DNA from: Streptomyces antimicrobicus
Lineage (GTDB): Bacteria > Actinomycetota > Actinomycetes > Streptomycetales > Streptomycetaceae
Reading direction: 5' to 3'
Length of the DNA: 32,409 nucleotides
Assembly (NCBI RefSeq): GCF_020532625.1
Contig: NZ_JAJAUY010000069.1
Location: 1 to 32,409 of the forward strand
The first letter of the stretch is position 1; each line of letters begins with the position of its first letter. Below, piece by piece: positions 14,060 through 21,322 of this stretch. The notes under the pieces are model-generated. The model did no database searches, had not been told where the DNA came from, and saw only the letters and a program-made list of their open reading frames with translations. Position numbers and translations under genes: made by a program.

Positions 14060-15349
14060 ATGCGGGCCACGAACAGCCTGCGCTGGAAGATCGCGCTGAC
14101 CACCACGGCCGTGTGCTGCGCGGTCGCCGCGGTCCTCGGCGTGCTGGTGCACAACGTGGTGGCCCTGCAGATCACCGGCGAGGTCCGCAAGGACGCCGAC
14201 CGGGACCTGGGGCACGCCCTGTCCCACTACGCCTACGGCACCACCCACGGCGACGTGAACAGCCGGCTGGACCCGCCCCAGCTGCCCGGCCCGCTGCGCC
14301 GGCTGGTGCAGCGCGGGGAGACCGGAAGCATGGTCGGCCGGTACGACGGCAAGCCGGTGATGTGGGCCGCCGGCCCGGCCGACGGCAAACCGCTGGCCGT
14401 CTGGGTGCCGTACGAGTCCACCCGCGCCCGGCTGCGCGACGTCGACGCGGCGATCCTGGCCTCGGCCGCGCTCGCGGCCGGCACGGTGGCGCTGGCCGGC
14501 CTCTTCCTCGCCGACCGGATCAGCCGGCGGCTGGCGGCCACGGCCGCCGTCGCCCGCCGCATCAGCGCGGGCGACCTCGACGCGCGGGTCGAGTTCCCCA
14601 CCGCGGTGGCGAGCGAGGCAGGGGCGGCGGGGAGCGGGGGCACGGCCCCCACGGGCCGCTTCCGCTCCCACGACGAAGTGCGGGACGTCGCCCTCGCCCT
14701 GAATTCGATGGCCGCGTCGCTCCAGGCCCGACTGGAGGCGGAGAAACGTTTCACCGCGGACGTCGCGCACGATCTGCGCACCCCGCTGACGGGCTCCCTC
14801 GCGGCAGCGGCCCTGCTCCCCGAGGGGCGCCCCAAGGAGATGATCAACGACCGGCTGAAGGCGCTGCACCTGCTGACCGAGGACCTGCTGGAGATCTCCC
14901 GGCTGGACTCCGGCGTCGAACGGGCCGACCTCACCGAGGTCGCTCTCGGCCACGCCGTGGAACGGGCCGTCGCCGGGGCCGGTCCCGACGTGCGCGTGCA
15001 CGTCGTACGGGACGCGCGGGTGCTCACCGACCGGCGCCGGCTCGACCGGATCCTGGCCAACCTGCTGGTCAACGCCCAGCGGCACGGCCGCCCCCCGGTC
15101 GAGGTGACCGTGGACGGCCCGCAGGTCACCGTCCGCGACCACGGCCCGGGCTATCCGCCGGAGCTGATCCGGCACGGCCCGCAGCGCTTCCGCACCGGCG
15201 AGCCGGGCCGCGGCCGCGGCCACGGGCTGGGCCTGACCATCGTGGCCGGTCAGGCGGCGGTGCTGAAGATCGGGGTGAGCTTCGCCAACGCCCCCGACGG
15301 CGGCGCGGTGACCCGGCTCAGCCTGCCCCCGGTGAGCGGCGCCGGGTGA
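14060..15349 (+). CDS. Sensor histidine kinase (orphan)
   Basis: A 429-aa membrane histidine kinase. TM1 is at about 11-36, an extracytoplasmic sensor domain of about 95 aa follows, TM2 is near 132-155, then a HAMP region. The dimerisation/phosphoacceptor helix contains FTADVAHDLRTPLTG (H237), and the ATPase domain has an N box (LANLLVNAQRHG), G1 (VRDHGPGYPPEL) and G2 (GRGHGLGLTIV). The start at 14060 has GAGGGGG 5 nt upstream. No response-regulator gene lies in the window, so its partner is elsewhere or it acts with the lipoprotein. A low-complexity Gly/Ala insert (ASEAGAAGSGGTAPTG) interrupts the HAMP-to-H-box linker. Confidence 0.93.
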   Translation: MRATNSLRWKIALTTTAVCCAVAAVLGVLVHNVVALQITGEVRKDADRDLGHALSHYAYGTTHGDVNSRLDPPQLPGPLRRLVQRGETGSMVGRYDGKPVMWAAGPADGKPLAVWVPYESTRARLRDVDAAILASAALAAGTVALAGLFLADRISRRLAATAAVARRISAGDLDARVEFPTAVASEAGAAGSGGTAPTGRFRSHDEVRDVALALNSMAASLQARLEAEKRFTADVAHDLRTPLTGSLAAAALLPEGRPKEMINDRLKALHLLTEDLLEISRLDSGVERADLTEVALGHAVERAVAGAGPDVRVHVVRDARVLTDRRRLDRILANLLVNAQRHGRPPVEVTVDGPQVTVRDHGPGYPPELIRHGPQRFRTGEPGRGRGHGLGLTIVAGQAAVLKIGVSFANAPDGGAVTRLSLPPVSGAG

Positions 15350-15350
15350 C

Positions 15351-15393
15351 GGCGAAGGGGCGGTGCTCCCCCAGGGAGCACCGCCCCTTCGCC
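15351..15393. terminator. Bidirectional terminator, perfect 20-bp stem
   Basis: 15351-15370 and 15374-15393 are perfect reverse complements (20 bp) around a CCA loop. It lies between the convergent kinase and PhoX genes and starts one base after the kinase stop. Such a long stem can terminate both transcripts without a U-tract. Confidence 0.9.
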
Positions 15394-15406
15394 GCGCGCG
15401 GCCGGA

Positions 15407-17506
15407 TCAGACGCCGATGTTCCTGCCGTCCTTGCGCCAGACGCTCACCACGGCCGGGCGGACGATCTTGCCGGGGCCGTCGGGCCACACCGACTGCGGC
15501 TTCTCGACGCTCGCGCCGTCGATCTCGCCCGGGTGCTGCACGGCGACCAGGACGCGCTTGTCCTGGATCAGCGGGCCGCAGGTCTCGGCACCGCGCGGCA
15601 CGGTCAGGAACTGCTTGAGCTCACCGCGCCGCTCACCGGCGGTGGCGACGCCGAACAGGCCGTCGTGCGAGCCGAGCTGGTTGCCGTCCGTGGAGATCCA
15701 CAGGTTGCCGTGCGGGTCGAACGCCACGTTGTCCGGGCAGGAGATCGGGCTGACCTTGTCCTTCGGGAAGCCCGCGAAGTACGTCGACGGGTCCTTGGGG
15801 TCACCGGCGACCAGGAACAGCCGCCAGGCGAAGCCGTCGCCCGCCGGGTCGTCGAAGTTCTCGGCGAGCTCCAGGATCTGGCCGTGCTTGTTGGCGTTGC
15901 GGGGGTTGGCCTCGTCGGCACCGGCCTTGCCGGGCTTGCCGCGGTCGGTGTTGTTGGTCAGCGCGACGTAGACGCGGCCGGTGCGCGGCGAGGGCTCGAT
16001 GTCCTCGGGGCGGTCCATCTTGGTGGCGCCCGCCTTGTCGGCGGCCAGGCGCGTGAAGACGAACACCTCCTCCGCGGTCATGCCCTCGACGTGCGAGACG
16101 TTGCCCGTCGGCGCGGCGGTGGCGAGCTTGATCCAGACGCCGGAGCCGTCGAACTCGCCGTCGGTGGGGTGCTTGCCGGTGCCGTCGACCTCGGCGGCCG
16201 GGGAGTCCCCGGTCAGCTTGGCGACGTAGAGGGTGCCCTCGTCCAGCAGCGTCAGGTTGTGCTCCTTCGCCGCGCGCGAGTCGCCCTTCATCATCCGCTT
16301 CGAGGAGACGAACTTGTAGAAGTAGTCGAAGCGCTCGTCGTCGCCCATGTAGACGACCGGGCGGCCGTCCTCGGTCAGGCGCGGCTGGGCGCCCTCGTGC
16401 TTGAAGCGGCCGAGCGCGGTGCGCTTGCGCGGGACGGAGTGCGGGTCGTACGGGTCGAGCTCGACGACGTAGCCGAAGCGGTTGGCCTCGTTGGGCTCCT
16501 GCACGCAGTCGAAGCGCTTGTCGAACCGCTCCCACTTGCGCTCGGACTCGCCGGAGCTCACGCCGTAGCGCTTGAGGCGGGCGGCCTGGGTGGGGTCGGT
16601 GACCTTGCCGGCGTTGGCGAAGTACTGGTTGAAGTTCTCCTCGCCGTGCAGCGTGGTGCCCCACGGGGTGGTGCCGCCGGAGCAGTTGTTCAAGGTGCCG
16701 AGGACCTTGGTGCCGGACGGGTCGGCGGAGGTCTTCACCAGGGCGCTGCCCGCGACCGGGCCGCTGAGGCGGAACTCGCTGGTGGCGGTCAGACGGCGGT
16801 TGAGCTGGTGGCGGGTGACGGCCGTCAGCTTGCCGCTGCGGTGGTCCTCCTGCACGACGACCACGCCGAGTCCGTGCGCGGCCCAGGCGATCTCGACCTG
16901 CTCGCGGGTGGGGTTCGCCGGGTCGTAGCCCTTGAACATCAGGACCTCGTCCGTGTACTCGTGGTTGGCCACGAGCAGCTGCTGGCGCTCGTAGGGGCCA
17001 CCGAGCGGGAGCAGGGCGAGGAAGTCGTTGTTGTAGCCGAACTGGCCGGCCTGGGCGGCGGCGGTCTGCCGGTCGGGGTGGAAGCCCGGCGCGCCCTTGA
17101 CGATCGGGTCGCCCCAGCGGATGACCACGTTCTGCTCGTAGCCCTCGGGGACCGTCACCTTGTCGTCGGTGTTCGGCGCGACCGGCTTGAAGCGCAGGCC
17201 GCGGGCGCCGTCGCCCGTGCCGTGGCCGGAGGCGTTCTTGGCGTCGGCGGCCGGCGCGGCGGTGGCGGAGGAACCGGGGGCGCCGAGGGCGACGGCGGAG
17301 CCCGCGGCGGTCGCCACGGTCACGACGGCGGCGGTGCGCAGCATCGAGCGGCGCGACCAGGCCTTGGCGATGACGTCGCCGACGTACTCGTTGTCGCTGG
17401 TGTTGGGCACCTCGTGGAAGCAGGCGTTGCCGCAGCGGAAGCGGCAGGTGAGGGCGGAACGTCCGCCTTCGTGCGAATTGCCTATGAGCGGCAGGAGCTT
17501 GCGCAC
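15407..17506 (-). CDS. PhoX-family (DUF839) alkaline phosphatase, Tat-exported
   Basis: A 699-aa secreted enzyme of the PhoX type, which uses Ca/Fe cofactors to release phosphate from organic esters. The twin-arginine motif is SRRSMLRT (RR 52-53), followed by AAVVTVATAAGSAVALG. It is preceded by an unusually long 50-residue leader containing CRFRCGNACF. Inside, VANHEYTDE, NNCSGGTTPWGTTLHGEENF, RFGYVVELDPYDP, MDRPEDIEPSP and CPDNVAFDPHGNLWISTDG are PhoX hallmarks. The GTG at 17506 is chosen for the GGAGG 6 nt upstream. A PHO box lies about 90 bp upstream, so PhoP control on phosphate starvation is expected. Confidence 0.93.
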   Translation of the reverse strand: MRKLLPLIGNSHEGGRSALTCRFRCGNACFHEVPNTSDNEYVGDVIAKAWSRRSMLRTAAVVTVATAAGSAVALGAPGSSATAAPAADAKNASGHGTGDGARGLRFKPVAPNTDDKVTVPEGYEQNVVIRWGDPIVKGAPGFHPDRQTAAAQAGQFGYNNDFLALLPLGGPYERQQLLVANHEYTDEVLMFKGYDPANPTREQVEIAWAAHGLGVVVVQEDHRSGKLTAVTRHQLNRRLTATSEFRLSGPVAGSALVKTSADPSGTKVLGTLNNCSGGTTPWGTTLHGEENFNQYFANAGKVTDPTQAARLKRYGVSSGESERKWERFDKRFDCVQEPNEANRFGYVVELDPYDPHSVPRKRTALGRFKHEGAQPRLTEDGRPVVYMGDDERFDYFYKFVSSKRMMKGDSRAAKEHNLTLLDEGTLYVAKLTGDSPAAEVDGTGKHPTDGEFDGSGVWIKLATAAPTGNVSHVEGMTAEEVFVFTRLAADKAGATKMDRPEDIEPSPRTGRVYVALTNNTDRGKPGKAGADEANPRNANKHGQILELAENFDDPAGDGFAWRLFLVAGDPKDPSTYFAGFPKDKVSPISCPDNVAFDPHGNLWISTDGNQLGSHDGLFGVATAGERRGELKQFLTVPRGAETCGPLIQDKRVLVAVQHPGEIDGASVEKPQSVWPDGPGKIVRPAVVSVWRKDGRNIGV

Positions 17507-17595
17507 GGGTGTCCTCCGGTCTGTGCACACACCGACAGCGTGTCGGAACGAATTCGAGCGTGACGGTAGGGGCGCGGTGCGCCTCTGCGGCGGCG

Positions 17596-17617
17596 GGCGG
17601 ATGAACGAAGGGTGAAC
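17596..17617 (-). promoter_or_regulatory. PHO box (PhoP-binding direct repeats) upstream of phoX-like gene
   Basis: Reading the minus strand from 17617, two 11-bp direct repeats follow one another: GTTCACCCTTC (17617-17607) and GTTCATCCGCC (17606-17596). They match the Streptomyces PhoP direct-repeat unit (GTTCACC type). A -10-like TACCGT (17568-17563) lies 27 bp downstream, so the box sits over the -35 position as in activated pho promoters. Confidence 0.82.
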
Positions 17618-17810
17618 CCGGCACGACAGGGCGGGAGTTCTGCCGCGCGGACTCCGGAGGTACCCCCAACGGCGGTGGCGGGTGTCATGTTGGGCCGACC
17701 CTGCCGAAGATCGCCCCCCGGGGTCGATAACCTTACGTGTCCACTCTGGGCAGGGATCTTCCGCACAGCACGGACAAATGACTCACGCACTCATGCGAAA
17801 GGCCTCGCTC

Positions 17811-19325
17811 ATGGGTATTCGGAGCTTGTTGCGCAAGGTGTTCGGCCGCTCCTCCGCGGAGCCGGTCCCGGATCCCACGACGTCGGCCGAGGCGCCGGGG
17901 GCACCCTCCCTTCCCGCCCAGGGCGAGCGGACCCCGCTGGACGCGGCCGCCGAGCTGGTGGCGGCCTCCTTCGACAACCCCACCGTCCCGCCGCAGTCGG
18001 CACCGCGCGACCACCGCAGCGCCGTCCTGACCGCCCCCTCCCCGTCCGCCGCCCCGGCCCCGGACCCCACGGTCCCCGAGGCCCGCTCCCCGCGCCCGGC
18101 CGACCCGGCCCCGGCTCCGGCCCGGCCGGAGACCCCGGAGCCGGCCGAAGCCGCCGAAGCCGCCGAAGCCGCCGTCCAGGCGCCGGAGCCGGTGGTGGAC
18201 CCCGAGCCGGAGCCGGCCCCGACGGCCGCGACCGAGCCCGAGCCCGAGCCGCTCGCGGCCGCCGCCGAGGCGGAGCCGGAGCCGCAGCCCGAACTCGCCG
18301 CCGCCACCGAGCCGGTGGCCGTAGCACCCGAGGCACCCACGGAGCCCGAGGCGGAGCCGGAGGCCGTACAGCCCGAGCCGACGCCCGCGGCCGAGACCAC
18401 GAAGCCCGAGCCCGAGACGGAGGCCGTACAGCCCGAGCCCGAGGCCGTACGCCCCGAGCCGGAGGCCGCCGCCGAGGCCGAGCCCGCGGCAGCGGAGCCC
18501 CAGGCCGAGACCGCCGAGCCCGAGACCGAGCCCGCGGCCACGGAGCCCCAGGCCGAGACGGTCGAGCCCGAGACCGAGCCCGCGGCAGCGGAGCCCCAGG
18601 CCGAGACGGTCGAGCCCGAGACGGTCGAGCCCGAGGGCGTCGAGCCCGAGGGCGTGGCGGTCGAGGTGGCTGCCGGGCCCGCGTTGCCGCTCGCGCAGGT
18701 GAAGCGGCGGGCCGCCGGCCTCGCCGGGGCGTACAAGGCGGCCGGGCAGGTGCTGCGCGGCAAGGGCAAGGCGGGGGCCCGGGCCCGCGTCTACCTGGTG
18801 CTGGACCGCTCCGGCTCGATGCGCCCGTTCTACAAGGACGGCAGCGCCCAGCACCTGGCCGAGCACACCCTGGCCCTGGCCGCGCACCTGGACGAGGGGG
18901 CCACCGTGCACACGGTGTTCTTCTCCACCGACGTCGACGGCACCGCCGACCTCACCCTTGAGGGCCACGAGGGCTGGGTCGAGGCCCAGCACGCCGCCCT
19001 CGGGCACATGGGCCGCACCAGCTACCACCGCGCGGTCGAGCAGGTCGTCGAGCACTACGTGAAGCAGGGCGGCGAAGGCCCGGCCTTCGTGGTCTTCCAG
19101 ACCGACGGCGCCCCCGACAGCCGCCAGCCCGCCCGCCAGGCGCTGGTGGACGCGGCGAAGTACGACATCCACTGGCAGTTCGTCGCGTTCGGCGACCACG
19201 ACTCCAAGGCGTTCGACTTCGTCCGCAAGCTCGACCTGGACAACGCCGGCTTCTTCCACGCCGGCCCGGCCCCGGCCGAACTGACCTCGGCGGCCCTGCT
19301 CAAGGGCATCCTGGCCGGCTTCTGA
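17811..19325 (+). CDS. VWA-domain protein (TerF-like) with long Glu/Pro-rich linker
   Basis: A 504-aa protein. Residues 1-40 (MGIRSLLRKVFGRSS) start basic and amphipathic. About 70-295 is a low-complexity acidic Pro/Glu/Ala region. The C-terminal ~180 residues are a von Willebrand A domain with the MIDAS motif D332-x-S-x-S (LDRSGSM), HMGRTSYHRAVE (MIDAS Thr region) and QTDGAPDS. The wording VYLVLDRSGSMRPFYKDGS and DNAGFFHAGPAP is that of tellurium-resistance TerF/TerY-like VWA proteins, although no ter operon is present here. The ATG at 17811 has AAAGG about 8 nt upstream. Such proteins are thought to act in stress-related surface or cytoplasmic complexes; the role here is unknown. Confidence 0.88.
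   Translation: MGIRSLLRKVFGRSSAEPVPDPTTSAEAPGAPSLPAQGERTPLDAAAELVAASFDNPTVPPQSAPRDHRSAVLTAPSPSAAPAPDPTVPEARSPRPADPAPAPARPETPEPAEAAEAAEAAVQAPEPVVDPEPEPAPTAATEPEPEPLAAAAEAEPEPQPELAAATEPVAVAPEAPTEPEAEPEAVQPEPTPAAETTKPEPETEAVQPEPEAVRPEPEAAAEAEPAAAEPQAETAEPETEPAATEPQAETVEPETEPAAAEPQAETVEPETVEPEGVEPEGVAVEVAAGPALPLAQVKRRAAGLAGAYKAAGQVLRGKGKAGARARVYLVLDRSGSMRPFYKDGSAQHLAEHTLALAAHLDEGATVHTVFFSTDVDGTADLTLEGHEGWVEAQHAALGHMGRTSYHRAVEQVVEHYVKQGGEGPAFVVFQTDGAPDSRQPARQALVDAAKYDIHWQFVAFGDHDSKAFDFVRKLDLDNAGFFHAGPAPAELTSAALLKGILAGF
18492..18635 (+). repeat. Three 48-bp tandem repeats within the VWA gene
   Basis: Units at 18492-18539, 18540-18587 and 18588-18635 are nearly identical. Each encodes 16 residues of the type AEPQAETxEPETEPAA (residues 228-275). 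The copy number is likely to vary between strains, since the repeat is in frame and length changes keep the reading frame. Confidence 0.85.
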
Positions 19326-19335
19326 GCCGCTGTGC

Positions 19336-19375
19336 CGAAGGGGCCCGGGATCCTCACGGATCCCGGGCCCCTTCG
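19336..19375. terminator. Bidirectional terminator, perfect 18-bp stem
   Basis: 19336-19353 pairs perfectly with 19358-19375 around a TCAC loop, and flanking TGTG/CACA can extend the stem past one bulge. It lies between the convergent VWA and aspS genes. Confidence 0.9.
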
Positions 19376-19390
19376 CACATCAGGCTCGGC

Positions 19391-21211
19391 TCAGCGCGCG
19401 GCGTCCGGGTGGACCGCCTCGGAGATCGGGCGCTCGCCGGAGGCCTTCTTCTCCACCGGCTTGCGCAGCGCGATGTTCAGCTCGCGCAGGCGGGCCTCGT
19501 CCAGCTCCGTCGGGGCGCCCATCATCAGGTCCTGGGCGTTGCCGTTGAGCGGGAAGGCGATGGTCTCGCGGATGTTCGGCTCGTCGGCCAGCAGCATCAC
19601 GATGCGGTCGACGCCCGGGGCGATGCCACCGTGCGGCGGGGCACCGAGGCGGAAGGCGCGCAGCATGCCCGCGAACTCGCGCTCGACGGTCTCGGCCTCG
19701 TACCCGGCGATCTCGAAGGCCTTCAGCATGACCTCGGGCTCGTGGTTGCGGATGGCGCCGGAGGACAGCTCGATGCCGTTGCAGACGATGTCGTACTGCC
19801 ACGCCAGGATGTCCAGCGGGTCCTTCTCCTCCAGGTCCTTCATGCCGCCCTGGGGCATGGAGAACGGGTTGTGGGAGAAGTCGATCTTGCCGGTCTCCTC
19901 GTCCTTCTCGTACATCGGGAAGTCGACGATCCAGCAGAACCGGAAGACGTTCTCCTCGAAGTGGCCGGCGCGCTTGGCGGCCTCGACCCGGACCGGGCCC
20001 ATGATCTTGGAGACCTCGTCGAACTCGCCGGCGCCGAAGAACACCGCGTGCCCGGCGGTCAGGCCGAGGCGCTCGGTGAGGACCTTGACGTTCTCCTCGG
20101 TGAGGAACTTGGCGATCGGGCCGGTCAGCGTGCCGTCCTCGCCGACGCGCACCCAGGCCAGGCCCTTCGCGCCGAGCGAGACGGCGAAGTCGCCGAGCCC
20201 GTCGAAGAACTTGCGCGGCTGGGCGGCGGTGTCCGGCACCGGCAGGGCGCGCACGTGCTTGCCGGCGAACGCCTTGAACTCGGAGTTCTCGAAGACGTCG
20301 GTGATGTCGACGAGCTCCAGCTTGGCGCGCAGGTCCGGCTTGTCGTTGCCGTACTTGAGCATGGACTCGCGGAAGGGGATCCGCGGGAACGGCGAGGTGA
20401 CCTCGCGGCCGCCGCCGAACTCGGTGAAGAGCTCGGTCATCAGCTTCTCGATCGGCTGGAAGACGTCCTCCTGCTCGACGAAGGACATCTCCACGTCGAG
20501 CTGGTAGAACTCGCCCGGCGAACGGTCGGCGCGGGCGTCCTCGTCGCGGAAGCAGGGCGCGATCTGGAAGTAGCGGTCGAAGCCGGAGATCATCAGCAGC
20601 TGCTTGAACTGCTGCGGGGCCTGCGGCAGCGCGTAGAACTTGCCCGGGTTCAGGCGGGACGGCACCACGAAGTCGCGCGCGCCCTCGGGGGAGGTCGCCG
20701 TCAGGATCGGGGTGGCCATCTCGTTGAAGCCGAGCGCCGTCATCTTCTGGCGCATCGCGGCGATGACCGCGGAGCGCAGCATGATGTTGCGGTGCATGCG
20801 CTCGCGGCGCAGGTCGAGGAAGCGGTACTCCAGACGGCGCTCCTCGTTCACCCCGTCGTCGGTGTTGATCGTGAACGGCAGCGGGGCGGCCGCGCCCAGC
20901 ACCTCGACCTCGGCGGCCTCGATCTCGATCTCGCCGGTGGCGAGGTCGGGGTTGATGTTCTCGGCACCGCGCGAGACGACCTTGCCGTCGACCCGGACGA
21001 CGGTCTCCTTGGAGAGCTTGTCCAGGGCCTCGGCGGCGGCGGTGCCGGGACGGGCGACGAGCTGCGTGATGCCGTAGTGGTCGCGCAGATCGATGAAGAG
21101 GATGCCGCCCAGGTCTCGACGATTGTGCAGCCAGCCGCTCAGCCGGACGTCGGCGCCGACGTCAGAGGCACGGAGCTCGCCGCAGGTGTGGGACCTGTAC
21201 CGATGCATCAT
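19391..21211 (-). CDS. aspS: Aspartate--tRNA ligase
   Basis: A 606-aa class II synthetase that charges tRNA-Asp. The N-terminal OB-fold anticodon domain (VRLSGWLHNRRDLGGILFIDLRDHYGITQLV) is followed by the catalytic core. Motif 1 is near LRSAVIAAMRQKMTALGFNEMATPIL, and motif 2 is FRDEDARADRSPGEFYQLD. The bacterial GAD insertion lies in the middle (GPIAKFLTEENVKVLTERL...AVFFGAGEFDEV), and motif 3 is APPHGGIAPGVDRIVMLLA. Two ATG codons start the frame (21211 and 21208); the second gives the common N-terminus MHRYRSHTCGEL. There is no strong ribosome site. The C-terminal tail after LNIALRKP is variable. It is an essential housekeeping gene, divergent from the PP2C regulator. Confidence 0.98.
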   Translation of the reverse strand: MMHRYRSHTCGELRASDVGADVRLSGWLHNRRDLGGILFIDLRDHYGITQLVARPGTAAAEALDKLSKETVVRVDGKVVSRGAENINPDLATGEIEIEAAEVEVLGAAAPLPFTINTDDGVNEERRLEYRFLDLRRERMHRNIMLRSAVIAAMRQKMTALGFNEMATPILTATSPEGARDFVVPSRLNPGKFYALPQAPQQFKQLLMISGFDRYFQIAPCFRDEDARADRSPGEFYQLDVEMSFVEQEDVFQPIEKLMTELFTEFGGGREVTSPFPRIPFRESMLKYGNDKPDLRAKLELVDITDVFENSEFKAFAGKHVRALPVPDTAAQPRKFFDGLGDFAVSLGAKGLAWVRVGEDGTLTGPIAKFLTEENVKVLTERLGLTAGHAVFFGAGEFDEVSKIMGPVRVEAAKRAGHFEENVFRFCWIVDFPMYEKDEETGKIDFSHNPFSMPQGGMKDLEEKDPLDILAWQYDIVCNGIELSSGAIRNHEPEVMLKAFEIAGYEAETVEREFAGMLRAFRLGAPPHGGIAPGVDRIVMLLADEPNIRETIAFPLNGNAQDLMMGAPTELDEARLRELNIALRKPVEKKASGERPISEAVHPDAAR

Positions 21212-21322
21212 TCATCCAGTTCTTCGCGATAGCAGGTGGGATTCAACCCTCACAAGGTTACCGCCCGCCCCGGTGCCCGGCCGGACGGGCGGACCGGGCC
21301 GATGACCTGTAAAGATGACGTA

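Noticed and set aside
17417..17446. CxxxCxxxC cluster (CRFRCGNACF) in the PhoX leader as a radical-SAM motif
   Set aside because: Radical-SAM proteins need CxxxCxxC, and the rest of the protein is PhoX. The cluster lies before the Tat signal.
15533..17563. Long plus-strand open frame opposite the PhoX gene
   Set aside because: The translation is repetitive Val/Gly/Ala/Leu typical of the antisense of a GC-rich gene. The minus strand encodes an intact PhoX.
18034..18680. Glu/Pro repeat region considered as a CRISPR-like or regulatory repeat
   Set aside because: It is in frame within the VWA gene, units are contiguous without spacers, and it encodes a consistent 16-residue repeat.
19409..21232. 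Plus-strand open frame of about 600 codons opposite aspS
   Set aside because: A mirror frame of an essential, fully conserved synthetase.
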